DNA from: Candidatus Epulonipiscium sp.
GTDB lineage: Bacteria > Bacillota_A > Clostridia > Lachnospirales > Cellulosilyticaceae
NCBI GenBank assembly: GCA_012841565.1
Contig: DUUM01000334.1
Span: forward strand, 1-35,128
DNA length: 35,128 bases
Direction of reading: 5' to 3'
Shown: piece after piece, positions 13,800-22,301 of the stretch
Numbering within the stretch: the first letter of the stretch is position 1
Layout: the number at the start of each line of letters is the position of its first letter
Notes under the pieces: generated by a model
The model's database searches: none
Seen by the model: only the letters and a program-made list of their open reading frames with translations
What the model was told of the DNA's origin: nothing
Program-made: the position numbers and the translations under genes

Positions 13800-14537
13800 A
13801 TGGGAAAATACTCAAAATCATTTAAAGTACAATTTTCAGAAACAGACTTTACGCTAAAACTAAAGCTATATGCACTGGTTAATAAGATGCAAGAAACATC
13901 TAGCCTCCACGCAGAACAATTAGGCATGGGCTATGAAGAACTAGAAAAACATAATCTAGGATGGATTATTTCAAAATACCGGATCAACATGGATACATAC
14001 CCAAAATGGGAGGATACTTTAACCATAGAAACATGGCCAAGTGCAAAAGACAAGCTTTTTGCAATGCGAAGTTTTCGTATATACAATCAAGAGAAAGAGC
14101 AAATAGGAAGTATTTATAGCGCCTATGTTTTAATCGACACAGAAACAGGGAGACCTCAAAGAACCACTACCTTGCCAATAGAATTACCAGTGGTAATAGG
14201 TGAAGAGACCCATGAACTGATAAGATTTAGTATTCCTAAGGATGCTATAAGCACATGTAATAGAACGGTTCACTATACGGACCTAGACCTTAATATGCAC
14301 ATGAATAACGCCTGCTATGTTCAGTGGATTGAAGATTGTTTTTCGGTGGAACAACATAAAGAGATGCAAATCAAAGATATCCAAGTAAACTTTATATCAG
14401 GCGCTACCATTGGGGAAGAAGTTGCCGTAAGTGTGTATAAAGATGCTGAGTCTGTGGATAGATATTATGTTCAGGGAAATGAGAAGAGCGGGGGAAGGGA
14501 AATATTTAAAGCAAGGGTAGAGTGGGAATACATTTAA
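13800..14537 (+). CDS. Acyl-ACP thioesterase (FatA/FatB-type hotdog fold)
   Basis: A 245-residue protein with two hotdog halves, as in plant and bacterial acyl-ACP thioesterases. The first half contains YSKSFKVQFSETDF and WPSAKDKLFAMRSFRI. The second contains YTDLDLNMHMNNACYVQW, which carries the Asp/Asn/His catalytic set of the family (DLNMHMNN). It should hydrolyse acyl-ACP to release free fatty acids, adjusting membrane lipid supply. It has its own promoter and a GAGGAGA site before the ATG, and stands between two terminators as a single-gene unit. Confidence 0.93.
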   Translation: MGKYSKSFKVQFSETDFTLKLKLYALVNKMQETSSLHAEQLGMGYEELEKHNLGWIISKYRINMDTYPKWEDTLTIETWPSAKDKLFAMRSFRIYNQEKEQIGSIYSAYVLIDTETGRPQRTTTLPIELPVVIGEETHELIRFSIPKDAISTCNRTVHYTDLDLNMHMNNACYVQWIEDCFSVEQHKEMQIKDIQVNFISGATIGEEVAVSVYKDAESVDRYYVQGNEKSGGREIFKARVEWEYI

Positions 14538-14559
14538 GGTAAAAATAGCTTAAGAAAAG

Positions 14560-14609
14560 CAATAAGGACTTGCAAACACATATGTATTTGCAAGTCCTTA
14601 TTGTTTTTA
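14560..14609. terminator. Bidirectional terminator between converging genes
   Basis: Perfect 17-bp stem CAATAAGGACTTGCAAA / TTTGCAAGTCCTTATTG, loop of 10 bases containing ACATATGT, A run on the left, T run on the right. Confidence 0.93.
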
Positions 14610-14616
14610 AATGTAT

Positions 14617-16134
14617 TTATTTTTCCGCGTTAATTCGTTCTACTATTTTAGAAATTAACACATCAGGTGTCATATCTCCTCTTTCGCTAATAATATCTAG
14701 GGAAGCCACTTTAGACATCATTTTGAAAACTACTGGATTTTTAAGTTTCTCATATTTAGGAGATAAACCCATTAAGAAATCTTTTATATAGGGATGATCG
14801 TTTATTAAATCGCCTATGATTGTTTCAGATGTAATATTATATATATTAGACGCTTCTTTGCTGCTATTTTCTTTCTTAGGTTTATCATTTGTCCATGATA
14901 ATAGTCTTTGGCTACCTGTAAGGCTTCTGATTCTGGTAGCATCTTGCATCATCTCAAGTACGCCTCTAAATTGACCGTTTTCATCCCTTACGGCATTATA
15001 AACAATATATATAAACTTATCACCCATATCAATCCAAAATTCAGCTTCATCTTGTTCGCCGCTTCTAAAGGCACTTATAATTTGATCTACCATCTCTACA
15101 CTTTCTTTTGGATGGCAATTATGAACATGTCTGCCTATAACACCAGGACTTCTAGGAAATACTCTATGTTTTGTATCAGTGTAAAATTTTGAGATGTCAT
15201 TTTCATCTACATAGGATAAATCCACTTGCATATGTTTAAAGATAAGATTAATTTGCTCAAGGGTAAGCTTTCCTTGGCTTACATCTAATTCTTGTCCTAC
15301 GTCTATATTTCCTAACGCCCCGTGCTTGAGTAATACACCTTTTAAATCATTTAGCAGTGCCTGATTAGAAGGGTGGCTTTTTTCTGCAATAGTGCCATAT
15401 GATGGTGGTGTTTCTATTAAAGCATATCCAATCTCATCATCACCTATTCTCATTTCTACAAAATCATCATCAGATAACATATCTATTGCTGTAGGGTATA
15501 ATATATCTTCTTCTTTTCCCATCATATCTTCTACGATATCAATCACATCATCTTGCATATTTAAAAAATCATCATCTTCATCATTTTTCAAATGATTTAA
15601 AGCGGTCTTTATGGTTTTTTCTACATAATCATCTAATGTCCACATTATTTTAGTAGGTTTATCAAAGCCTTTCTTTTCTAAGGCAGAATAAAGCTGATTT
15701 TGTTTTCTTGAAAAGTGTACCTTTATTTCCAATAATTGATCATATAGTTCGAGCCATTTATTCTTTATAAATTTGTGGCTCTTCATAGCTCCCATTTCAT
15801 CTAACACATTTCTGAACGCCTTTACTTCTTTTAAGTAAGTATCTATAGGGTGACCTTCTTCTAGGTCCAACTCATTTGTAACTAATTTATCTTTTACAAT
15901 GGAGATTACGTCTTGTATCCTTTTGGTTAAATCATCATTATCTACTGCGTGTCTATCTAGAGACTGCTCGCATAGTGCAAATTCCTGGGCGGTTATTTTA
16001 TCAAAAGAATTATTCACGGTTTCTGTTGCTGACAACAAGCTTATCTCGCCTCTTAGATAACTTACTAAAATATTAGTTATTTTTTCGATTTTTACATTAT
16101 CTAATTTTAAATGCTTATTCATTTCTTGTCCCAT
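14617..16134 (-). CDS. DUF438 / hemerythrin-like / PAS / DUF1858 sensor-like protein
   Basis: A 505-residue soluble protein. Residues about 8-75 are the DUF438 helical domain; about 90-225 a hemerythrin-like HHE region (GHPIDTY with H95; H140; KEEDILYPTAIDML); about 300-410 a PAS domain with HNCHPKES and IVYNAVRDENGQFRG; about 435-503 a DUF1858 domain (SETIIGDLINDHPYIKDFL). Such proteins are found in anaerobes and are thought to sense or respond to oxygen, NO or iron state; the activity is not established. Where relatives usually have Glu in the RKENQL segment, this one has Gln (Q145). The start at 16134 is set by the minus-strand promoter, which lies inside a longer open reading to 16218, and by AGAGGA upstream. 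Confidence 0.85.
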   Translation of the reverse strand: MGQEMNKHLKLDNVKIEKITNILVSYLRGEISLLSATETVNNSFDKITAQEFALCEQSLDRHAVDNDDLTKRIQDVISIVKDKLVTNELDLEEGHPIDTYLKEVKAFRNVLDEMGAMKSHKFIKNKWLELYDQLLEIKVHFSRKQNQLYSALEKKGFDKPTKIMWTLDDYVEKTIKTALNHLKNDEDDDFLNMQDDVIDIVEDMMGKEEDILYPTAIDMLSDDDFVEMRIGDDEIGYALIETPPSYGTIAEKSHPSNQALLNDLKGVLLKHGALGNIDVGQELDVSQGKLTLEQINLIFKHMQVDLSYVDENDISKFYTDTKHRVFPRSPGVIGRHVHNCHPKESVEMVDQIISAFRSGEQDEAEFWIDMGDKFIYIVYNAVRDENGQFRGVLEMMQDATRIRSLTGSQRLLSWTNDKPKKENSSKEASNIYNITSETIIGDLINDHPYIKDFLMGLSPKYEKLKNPVVFKMMSKVASLDIISERGDMTPDVLISKIVERINAEK

Positions 16135-16174
16135 ATTGATCATTCCTCTCAATAGTTGATAATGGTTCTCATTT

Positions 16175-16203
16175 ATCGTATTATTATTTAAGGTATTTGT
16201 CAA
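16175..16203 (-). promoter_or_regulatory. Strong promoter of the DUF438 gene
   Basis: Minus strand TTGACA-N17-TACGAT, a perfect -35 and near-consensus -10, about 40 bases before the chosen start. It faces away from the promoter at 16243. Confidence 0.85.
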
Positions 16204-16242
16204 GTGGAAAATAAACATATAGAGTAAGAGTAGAACAAAGGG

Positions 16243-16271
16243 TTTAGAATTTTATGAAAATGAGATATAAT
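16243..16271 (+). promoter_or_regulatory. Promoter of the DUF4846 lipoprotein gene
   Basis: TTTAGA-N17-TATAAT, divergent from the DUF438 promoter with about 40 bases between the two -35 boxes. Confidence 0.65.
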
Positions 16272-16310
16272 TAAGCTAATAAAATTGATTCTATAAAGAG
16301 GAGGGCTAAA

Positions 16311-17222
16311 ATGAAAAAGCTTATAATGATCCTGTTAATATTAATATTAATGACAGGTTGCAATAAAATAGAAAGTATAGAGCTTAAAGACCCACTTCAA
16401 GAAAAAGAAGTAGAAATTGAGATTAAAAAAGCAGCGGAGATAGAAGAAGGGGAGGCAGAAGTAGGGAAATATGCTGTTAATAAAGATGGCGCTACGGTAA
16501 AAGAAAGATACCCGGTACCTAAAGACTATACCCGCACTATAACAGAAGAAAATAGTTTTGGTGATTTTTTACAAAATCAAAAATTAAAACCTTATGGGGA
16601 AAAAGCTCTTTATTATGATGGTAGAGAGAAAAATAGTAAGGGAGTTTATGATAGTGCTTTTGATGTTGATATAGGGGATAGGGATTTACATCAATGTGCA
16701 GATGCAATCATGTTACTTCGTGGGGAGTATTTGTATTCCCAGGGAAGATATGATGAGATAAGCTTTGATTTTGTGGGGGGATTCAAAGCAGACTATAAAA
16801 AATGGAGGGAAGGCTATAGGATAGAAGTTGATGGAAATAATATCAGCTATTATAAAGCAACTGATCCATCAGATTCCTATGAGTCTTTTAGGAAATATAT
16901 GACCATGGTTATGGCCTATGCAAGTACGCTATCTATGGAGGAAGCATTAGAGAAGACAGATATAGGCGATATGGCAATAGGAGATGTGTTTATTATAGGG
17001 GGAAGCCCAGGACATGCCATCATCATTGTGGATATGGCTGTCAATAATGAAGGCGAAAAGATATTTTTGTTGGCCCAATCTTACATGCCAGCTCAGCAAA
17101 CACAAATCCTTATTAATCCTATGGATGAGGAATTGAGCCCTTGGTATTCTTTAAAAGGAAAGGAAAAACTGATAACACCAGAATGGCGTTTTGAGTTAGA
17201 TCAATTAAAAAGGTTTTACTAA
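16311..17222 (+). CDS. DUF4846 lipoprotein
   Basis: A 303-residue protein with a lipoprotein signal: MKKLIMILLILILMTGC, lipobox LMTG-C with lipidated C17, so it is anchored on the outer face of the membrane. The remainder matches the DUF4846 family (VPKDYTR, GDRDLHQCADAIMLLRGEYLY, GGSPGHAIIIVDMA, LAQSYMPAQQTQIL). The conserved His in GHAI and the Gln/Ser in AQSYMPAQ could hint at a papain-like enzyme fold, but no catalytic role is proven. A GAGGAGGG site precedes the ATG. It forms a single-gene unit. Confidence 0.85.
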   Translation: MKKLIMILLILILMTGCNKIESIELKDPLQEKEVEIEIKKAAEIEEGEAEVGKYAVNKDGATVKERYPVPKDYTRTITEENSFGDFLQNQKLKPYGEKALYYDGREKNSKGVYDSAFDVDIGDRDLHQCADAIMLLRGEYLYSQGRYDEISFDFVGGFKADYKKWREGYRIEVDGNNISYYKATDPSDSYESFRKYMTMVMAYASTLSMEEALEKTDIGDMAIGDVFIIGGSPGHAIIIVDMAVNNEGEKIFLLAQSYMPAQQTQILINPMDEELSPWYSLKGKEKLITPEWRFELDQLKRFY

Positions 17223-17334
17223 GATATAAGCAAATAAATCCGCGACCCATTACTTTTGGCATGGTTGATTCTATCCTTTTGCACTTTTAAGGAATAAGGC
17301 CATAGCATATGATACTAGCAGGAGGTGCTTTGGA

Positions 17335-18105
17335 ATGAAACAAACTATTTTAAAGTTAGAAGATGTTACAAAAAAGTATGATCAGAAAGCAGTTGTTGAT
17401 AATATTTCACTTGAGGTAAAAAAGGGGGAAATTTTTGGACTTTTAGGACCCAATGGGGCTGGGAAAAGTACAACGATTAATATGATTTGTTCTATGATAA
17501 AGCCAACTGCGGGAGACATTAGCATATTTGGATATGATAATAAAAAAGAAATGTCAAAAATCAAACATAAATTAGGGCTTGTTCCCCAAGAGATTGCTTT
17601 TCATGGTAGCTTAAAAGCATGGGAAAATATTGAGTTTTTTGCAGGCTTATACGGTGTAAAAGGTAAGGCACTTAAAAAGGCAGTAGATGAAGCACTGGAT
17701 TTTGTAGGGCTGACAGACAGTCGAAATGGTTTTGCTAAGACTTTTTCAGGCGGAATGAAAAGAAGACTTAATATTGCTTGTGCCATAGCGCATCAGCCAG
17801 AACTTATGATTTTTGATGAACCCACAGTAGCTATTGACCCCCAGTCACGCCATTTCATTTTAGAAAAGATTAAAGAGATGAATAAAGCGGGCGCAACCAT
17901 TATTTATACAAGTCATTATATGGAAGAAGTTGAAGCTCTTTGTGATAGAATTGCAATCATGGATAAAGGAAAGATTATAGCACTTGGAACCAAACAAGAA
18001 CTCGTAACCCTAGTCAATGCAGAAGAAACAGATATGTCTTTAGAAGAAGTGTTCTTGAGGCTTACAGGGAAAAAACTAAGAGACTATGGTGAGGGGGTCC
18101 TATAA
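17335..18105 (+). CDS. ABC transporter ATP-binding protein (LnrL-like drug exporter type)
   Basis: A 256-residue ATPase with Walker A GPNGAGKST (38-46), Q loop (VPQEI), signature FSGGMKRRLN, Walker B and D loop FDEPTVAIDPQS and the switch His in YTSHYMEE. This form, with DEPTV.IDPQSR, is typical of ATPases paired with two ABC-2 permeases in antibiotic or lipid export (the LnrLMN, DrrA-like group). AGGAGGTG lies 9 bases before the ATG. It starts a run of five or six closely packed genes that includes two permeases and a two-component system. Confidence 0.93.
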   Translation: MKQTILKLEDVTKKYDQKAVVDNISLEVKKGEIFGLLGPNGAGKSTTINMICSMIKPTAGDISIFGYDNKKEMSKIKHKLGLVPQEIAFHGSLKAWENIEFFAGLYGVKGKALKKAVDEALDFVGLTDSRNGFAKTFSGGMKRRLNIACAIAHQPELMIFDEPTVAIDPQSRHFILEKIKEMNKAGATIIYTSHYMEEVEALCDRIAIMDKGKIIALGTKQELVTLVNAEETDMSLEEVFLRLTGKKLRDYGEGVL

Positions 18106-18106
18106 A

Positions 18107-19249
18107 ATGCTACTTACCTTAGTTAAAAACAATGTGAAACTGATATTAAGAAGTAAAATATCTTTTATGTTTATGTGTGTACTGCCAATAATCTTAATTC
18201 TTATTTTATCAAATGCATTTTCTTCAAGTTTAGGACGGATGGTTGAATTAGAAGAGTTTATGGTTGGTTATAGTATTGAAGCAGAAAGCAGTATTGCAAA
18301 CTATTTCCCTACCTTTAAAGAACAATTTGAAGAAAATGGGATTATTCTAAAACCCATGAGTCAAAAAGAAGGACTTAAGGCAGTTGCAGATGAAGAAATA
18401 GTAAGCTACCTTACCTTGGATGATACTCAATATACTCTGTACAATAAAGAAGGTGTCGATATTAATGGGATGGTTTTTGAAAGTAGTTTTAAGAGTGGCA
18501 TGTATTTATATGATGGCCTTAAAATGATCATACCCTATATGATGGAAAATCAAATCATCCCTACAAAAGAAATAATAAGCGAAATGGAATCTTTGGGTAG
18601 CCGGGAGCCAATAAGCTATGTTAAAAAACACCGTATAGAGGTAGAACCAGTAGCAAGAGCGCAGGATTATTATGGTATTACTGAAATTGTGTTTATCATA
18701 TGGTTTGGGGTTTCTTCTGTTGTGGGACTTACCAATGATGAACGCAAATATAAGATTTCTGAAAGAATACGACTTACCAATGTAAAGCCTATTGTTTTAT
18801 TTATGGGGAAATTTATTCCTAATGTTTTGGGCACCTGCGTGCAAGTCGGTATTGCAATAGGGGTATCAACATTACTACTTAAGGTGAATTGGGGAGAACA
18901 TCTTTTTTTATCAGGCGGCATATTACTCCTTGAAGTTATAGCAGTTAGTGCTCTAGGGACTATGCTGACTATCATTATTAAAAGCAGTCTATTTATTAAT
19001 ATGATTATGTATATCAGTGCCTTTGTATTTGGATTTATGGGAGGTAGTTTTCAAGATTATATGCATAATTTTTTAAGTGAAGACATGGTCCGCTGGTCAC
19101 CACTTTATTACCTTAATCGTACGTTAGTTGAACTGTCTACTAAAGGAAGTAGTGACTATTTGGGGGCAACATTTATGATGCTGCTTGCTATAACCATTGC
19201 ATCCGTTACAATCGGTCTAACATATATGTATGCAAGGAGGGAGGCCTAA
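18107..19249 (+). CDS. ABC-2 type permease, first subunit
   Basis: A protein of about 380 residues with an N-terminal membrane helix (about 16-36), an extracytoplasmic domain of about 160 residues, and five to six C-terminal helices (from about residue 190). This is the ABC-2/YhgE-like exporter permease layout. The ATG at 18107, one base after the ATPase stop, has GAGGGGG upstream and was preferred over a GTG at 18086 inside the ATPase gene. Its stop overlaps the first base of the next permease start. Confidence 0.88.
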   Translation: MLLTLVKNNVKLILRSKISFMFMCVLPIILILILSNAFSSSLGRMVELEEFMVGYSIEAESSIANYFPTFKEQFEENGIILKPMSQKEGLKAVADEEIVSYLTLDDTQYTLYNKEGVDINGMVFESSFKSGMYLYDGLKMIIPYMMENQIIPTKEIISEMESLGSREPISYVKKHRIEVEPVARAQDYYGITEIVFIIWFGVSSVVGLTNDERKYKISERIRLTNVKPIVLFMGKFIPNVLGTCVQVGIAIGVSTLLLKVNWGEHLFLSGGILLLEVIAVSALGTMLTIIIKSSLFINMIMYISAFVFGFMGGSFQDYMHNFLSEDMVRWSPLYYLNRTLVELSTKGSSDYLGATFMMLLAITIASVTIGLTYMYARREA

Positions 19250-20451
19250 TGAATACGTATTGGGTGATGCTAAAAGCCAATTTCAAATTAGTATTTAGAA
19301 ATAAACAAACACTCTTTTTGATTATACTGATTCCCTTATTAAGTACATTAATATTGGGGATAACCAGTGTAGAAGAAGGGCAAGATCCGGCACGTGAGTT
19401 TAAAATGAATGTTTTAGTAGTCGATGAGTCAAAAACAGTTCTATCTCAAGAACTTATTAATAGTTTACAACAAGATCCTGGGATAGCCCTCAAAGTTTCT
19501 GAAGAAAAAGGGATTAGTACAGAGTCCATCAAAGAATTTTCTATAAGGGCGGCTAATAAATCCGTTGCAACAAGCATTATATATATTCCAAGTGATTTTG
19601 AAAAAAAGATTTTACAAAAAGATATGCAAGATATCATCCTTTTATTTGAGACAGGAACAGATGAGAGAGTGCACTTATTAGAGGCTCATTTAGAGATGGT
19701 AATGAGTAAACTTTCCATGTTCTCAAAAATAGCATCAGGAAACGAAAAAATATTCACAGATTTACTAGAGCAGGCAAAAAAGAATGAAACAAAGGACCAT
19801 ATAGTAATGGTCGATGATACTGGAGAAAGTATACGTCCAAGTGAAAAAAGCTATTCCTTTTTACTTGGCATGTTTGTTGCAGCCTTGACCATGACCCTAA
19901 TATTTAGTAATAACTTTATTGTAGGTATTTTTATAGAAGAAAAGCATAACCGCGTGCTAAAAAGAATCCAACTCACCTCTGTTAGTATGTTAAGCTATGT
20001 CATGGTAAAGGCAACCCTTGCACTTGGCGCATTAATTGTTCAAACAGGCCTTATTATGTTTGGCATTAACACAATCCTTCAAATTAAATTACAGATGAGC
20101 ATATGGATTATGGGATTTCTTATATTTGGGCTTGGATTAGTTTTTACATGTATCAGTATTTGCAGTGTAAGTTTTACTGATAATATAGCGACAGCTAATT
20201 ATATTGGGTTTGGGTTTGTTACAATAACAAATATGCTAGCGGGCCTGTATTTTCCCTTTGAAAATGTCCCTGTTTGGATGAAAAACATAGCGCTGCTTTT
20301 ACCACAAAGATGGTTTGTCTTAGCAGCCAATAGGGTGCTTCAGGGGAATCATCAAGTACTTTATCACTATGGGATGGTTATAGGAGCCCTTATGGTGTTT
20401 TTCTTGGCCGCCTCATTACTAGGATTTAAGCTAAATAAGGGCTATAGCTAA
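19249..20451 (+). CDS. ABC-2 type permease, second subunit
   Basis: A 400-residue paralogue of the preceding permease, again with one N-terminal helix (about 18-37), a large extracytoplasmic domain and a C-terminal bundle from about residue 205. The segment near 330 (FVTITNMLAGLYFPFENVP) matches the conserved ABC-2 permease motif before the last helices. AAGGAGGGAGG precedes the ATG, which overlaps the stop of the first permease. The two permeases should form a heterodimer driven by the ATPase. Confidence 0.9.
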   Translation: MNTYWVMLKANFKLVFRNKQTLFLIILIPLLSTLILGITSVEEGQDPAREFKMNVLVVDESKTVLSQELINSLQQDPGIALKVSEEKGISTESIKEFSIRAANKSVATSIIYIPSDFEKKILQKDMQDIILLFETGTDERVHLLEAHLEMVMSKLSMFSKIASGNEKIFTDLLEQAKKNETKDHIVMVDDTGESIRPSEKSYSFLLGMFVAALTMTLIFSNNFIVGIFIEEKHNRVLKRIQLTSVSMLSYVMVKATLALGALIVQTGLIMFGINTILQIKLQMSIWIMGFLIFGLGLVFTCISICSVSFTDNIATANYIGFGFVTITNMLAGLYFPFENVPVWMKNIALLLPQRWFVLAANRVLQGNHQVLYHYGMVIGALMVFFLAASLLGFKLNKGYS

Positions 20452-20522
20452 AATAATGCTTTACACATTATAGAGATACAAAATAGAGTTTAAACTTAAG
20501 AAAATAAGGAGTCTTTTATAGT

Positions 20523-21650
20523 ATGAATGATAAATCATATGATTTTTATTTTGGAACCATTAAGTTAATTACTTTAAGCTTGGCCATTGTGTATTTTCTT
20601 TTTTCCAAAGAAAGTATTCTAGGCCAAAATCAATTTGCTCAAATTCCTTTATTATTTTTACTAACCAGTACACTAATAGCTTATGAGCTTGCTCATAGGC
20701 TTAAGTTTATTTTATTAGGGAGTGCGGCAGTACTTACGATTGTACTTATTGTTTGGTTTGGGGATCCATATTATTTACTAATACCTTTTATTATATTAGA
20801 TGGGGTCACTTTTTTTAAGCTGGATTGGGGATTTTATTTTCTTTCTTTACTAGGCGCGGTAGGGTGTCAGGATAAACAATTATTTTTAATAGGTCTATAT
20901 TATCAACACTATTGTATTATTGAAAAATATAAAAGAAATATAAATACCTTTTTACAGGAAGAAGTTACATATCAAAAAGCTATTAAAAAACAAGATTTAA
21001 GACATCAAAATGAAATTGAGAAATATGCTTTAATCTACGAAAATGAAAAGCTTGATGAAAAAGGTAAACTATCACAAGCACTACATGATAAGATTGGTCA
21101 TAGTATTAATGGGTCTATTTTTCAGCTTGAAGCTTGCAAGCTTTTAATGGATAAGAAACCAAAACAAACAAAAGAAAAGCTGCAAGATGTTATTCAGAAT
21201 CTTAGAGCTAGCATGGATGAAATAAGAGTAATTTTAAGAAGAGAAAAGCCTCAAATAAGTGAAATGAAATTTGTGCAGTTTAAAAGATTGTGTGCAGATT
21301 TTAAAGAAAAATACACTATAAATGTGGATTTTAAGTGTGAAGGTGAAATAAGTAGTGTGTCTGAAAGTGTCTGGGAGCTTCTATTAGATAATACAATAGA
21401 AGCCTTTTCAAATGCGCTTAAATATTCAGCTTGTGATACAATAGGGATTCATATTATTGTGTTTAATAAGCTTATAAGGTGTACCATTAAAGACAATGGT
21501 AAGGGGTGCCAAAGTATAAAAGAAGGCATGGGACTTTCAGGGATGAAAGAACGCGTAAGAGCTAAAGGTGGCACCTTAGACATTGTTTCAGAGCTAGGCT
21601 TCACAATCAATATATTGTTGCCAATAGGGGAGGATGAAAACTGTGGATAA
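20523..21650 (+). CDS. DesK/NarX-type sensor histidine kinase
   Basis: A 375-residue kinase. The first about 130 residues hold four to five membrane helices with almost no extracytoplasmic domain, as in intramembrane-sensing kinases. The HisKA_3 box reads LSQALHDKIGHSI with phospho-His H188. The HATPase domain has the N-box LLDNTIEAFSNALKYS and the G box DNGKGC, with GMGLSGMKERV. Kinases of this kind next to drug-type ABC exporters sense membrane-active compounds (LnrJ, LiaS-like). The regulator gene overlaps its end. Confidence 0.9.
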   Translation: MNDKSYDFYFGTIKLITLSLAIVYFLFSKESILGQNQFAQIPLLFLLTSTLIAYELAHRLKFILLGSAAVLTIVLIVWFGDPYYLLIPFIILDGVTFFKLDWGFYFLSLLGAVGCQDKQLFLIGLYYQHYCIIEKYKRNINTFLQEEVTYQKAIKKQDLRHQNEIEKYALIYENEKLDEKGKLSQALHDKIGHSINGSIFQLEACKLLMDKKPKQTKEKLQDVIQNLRASMDEIRVILRREKPQISEMKFVQFKRLCADFKEKYTINVDFKCEGEISSVSESVWELLLDNTIEAFSNALKYSACDTIGIHIIVFNKLIRCTIKDNGKGCQSIKEGMGLSGMKERVRAKGGTLDIVSELGFTINILLPIGEDENCG

Positions 21651-22272
21651 AATAAGACTTGTTATTGCAGATGATAGTGACTTTGTAAGAGACGGGCTTA
21701 AAATTATATTTGAGTTAGATGACGAATTTGAAGTTATTGGAACAGCTGCAAATGGAAAAGAAGCCGTGGAACTGGTTGCCACCAGTACGGTAGATATTGT
21801 GCTAATGGATCTTGAGATGCCTGTTATGGATGGTATAGAGGCGACAAAATACATAACGGCTCAGGGGTTTACAAAGGTACTTGTCTTAACCACTTTTGAT
21901 GATGATGAGCGGATACAAAAAGCACTTCAAAATGGTGCAAAAGGTTATCTTATAAAAAATCATACGCCGGATAAAATCAAACAAATGATAAAGGCACTTT
22001 ATAGTGGAGGCAATATATTAGATGAGAGTATATTTGACAAAATAACTGGAGCAGGTCACCTTAATAATACGGGATTTGACGAGAAATTATTTACCCAAAG
22101 AGAAGGTGAAATCATTAAAGTCGTTGCAGAAGGTCTGTCTAATAAGGAAATTGCACACAAATTATTTATCAGTGAAGGGACAGTGAAAAACCATATAAGT
22201 TCAGTGCTGAGTAAGTCATGCCTGACACATAGAACTCAAATAGCAGTTTATTATTTGACCGGAAAAAGATAA
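21643..22272 (+). CDS. NarL/LuxR-family response regulator
   Basis: A 209-residue regulator with a receiver domain (IADDSD acidic pair, phospho-acceptor in VLMDLEMP, LTTFD, and lysine in YLIKNH) and a C-terminal LuxR helix-turn-helix (TQREGEIIKVVAEGLSNKE, EGTVKNHISSVL). The GTG at 21643 was preferred because GGGGAGG (21627-21633) then has 9-base spacing; the ATG at 21634 directly abuts the site. It overlaps the kinase by 8 bases. It should control the ABC genes upstream and possibly the oxidoreductase-amidase downstream. Confidence 0.9.
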   Translation: MDKIRLVIADDSDFVRDGLKIIFELDDEFEVIGTAANGKEAVELVATSTVDIVLMDLEMPVMDGIEATKYITAQGFTKVLVLTTFDDDERIQKALQNGAKGYLIKNHTPDKIKQMIKALYSGGNILDESIFDKITGAGHLNNTGFDEKLFTQREGEIIKVVAEGLSNKEIAHKLFISEGTVKNHISSVLSKSCLTHRTQIAVYYLTGKR

Positions 22273-22301
22273 TAGTGCATTAAGGAAATTTAAATGCAGA
22301 A

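Noticed and set aside
16135..16218. Longer start for the DUF438 protein
   Set aside because: The consensus promoter TTGACA-N17-TACGAT lies within this stretch, so the extension cannot be transcribed from it; AGAGGA supports the later ATG.
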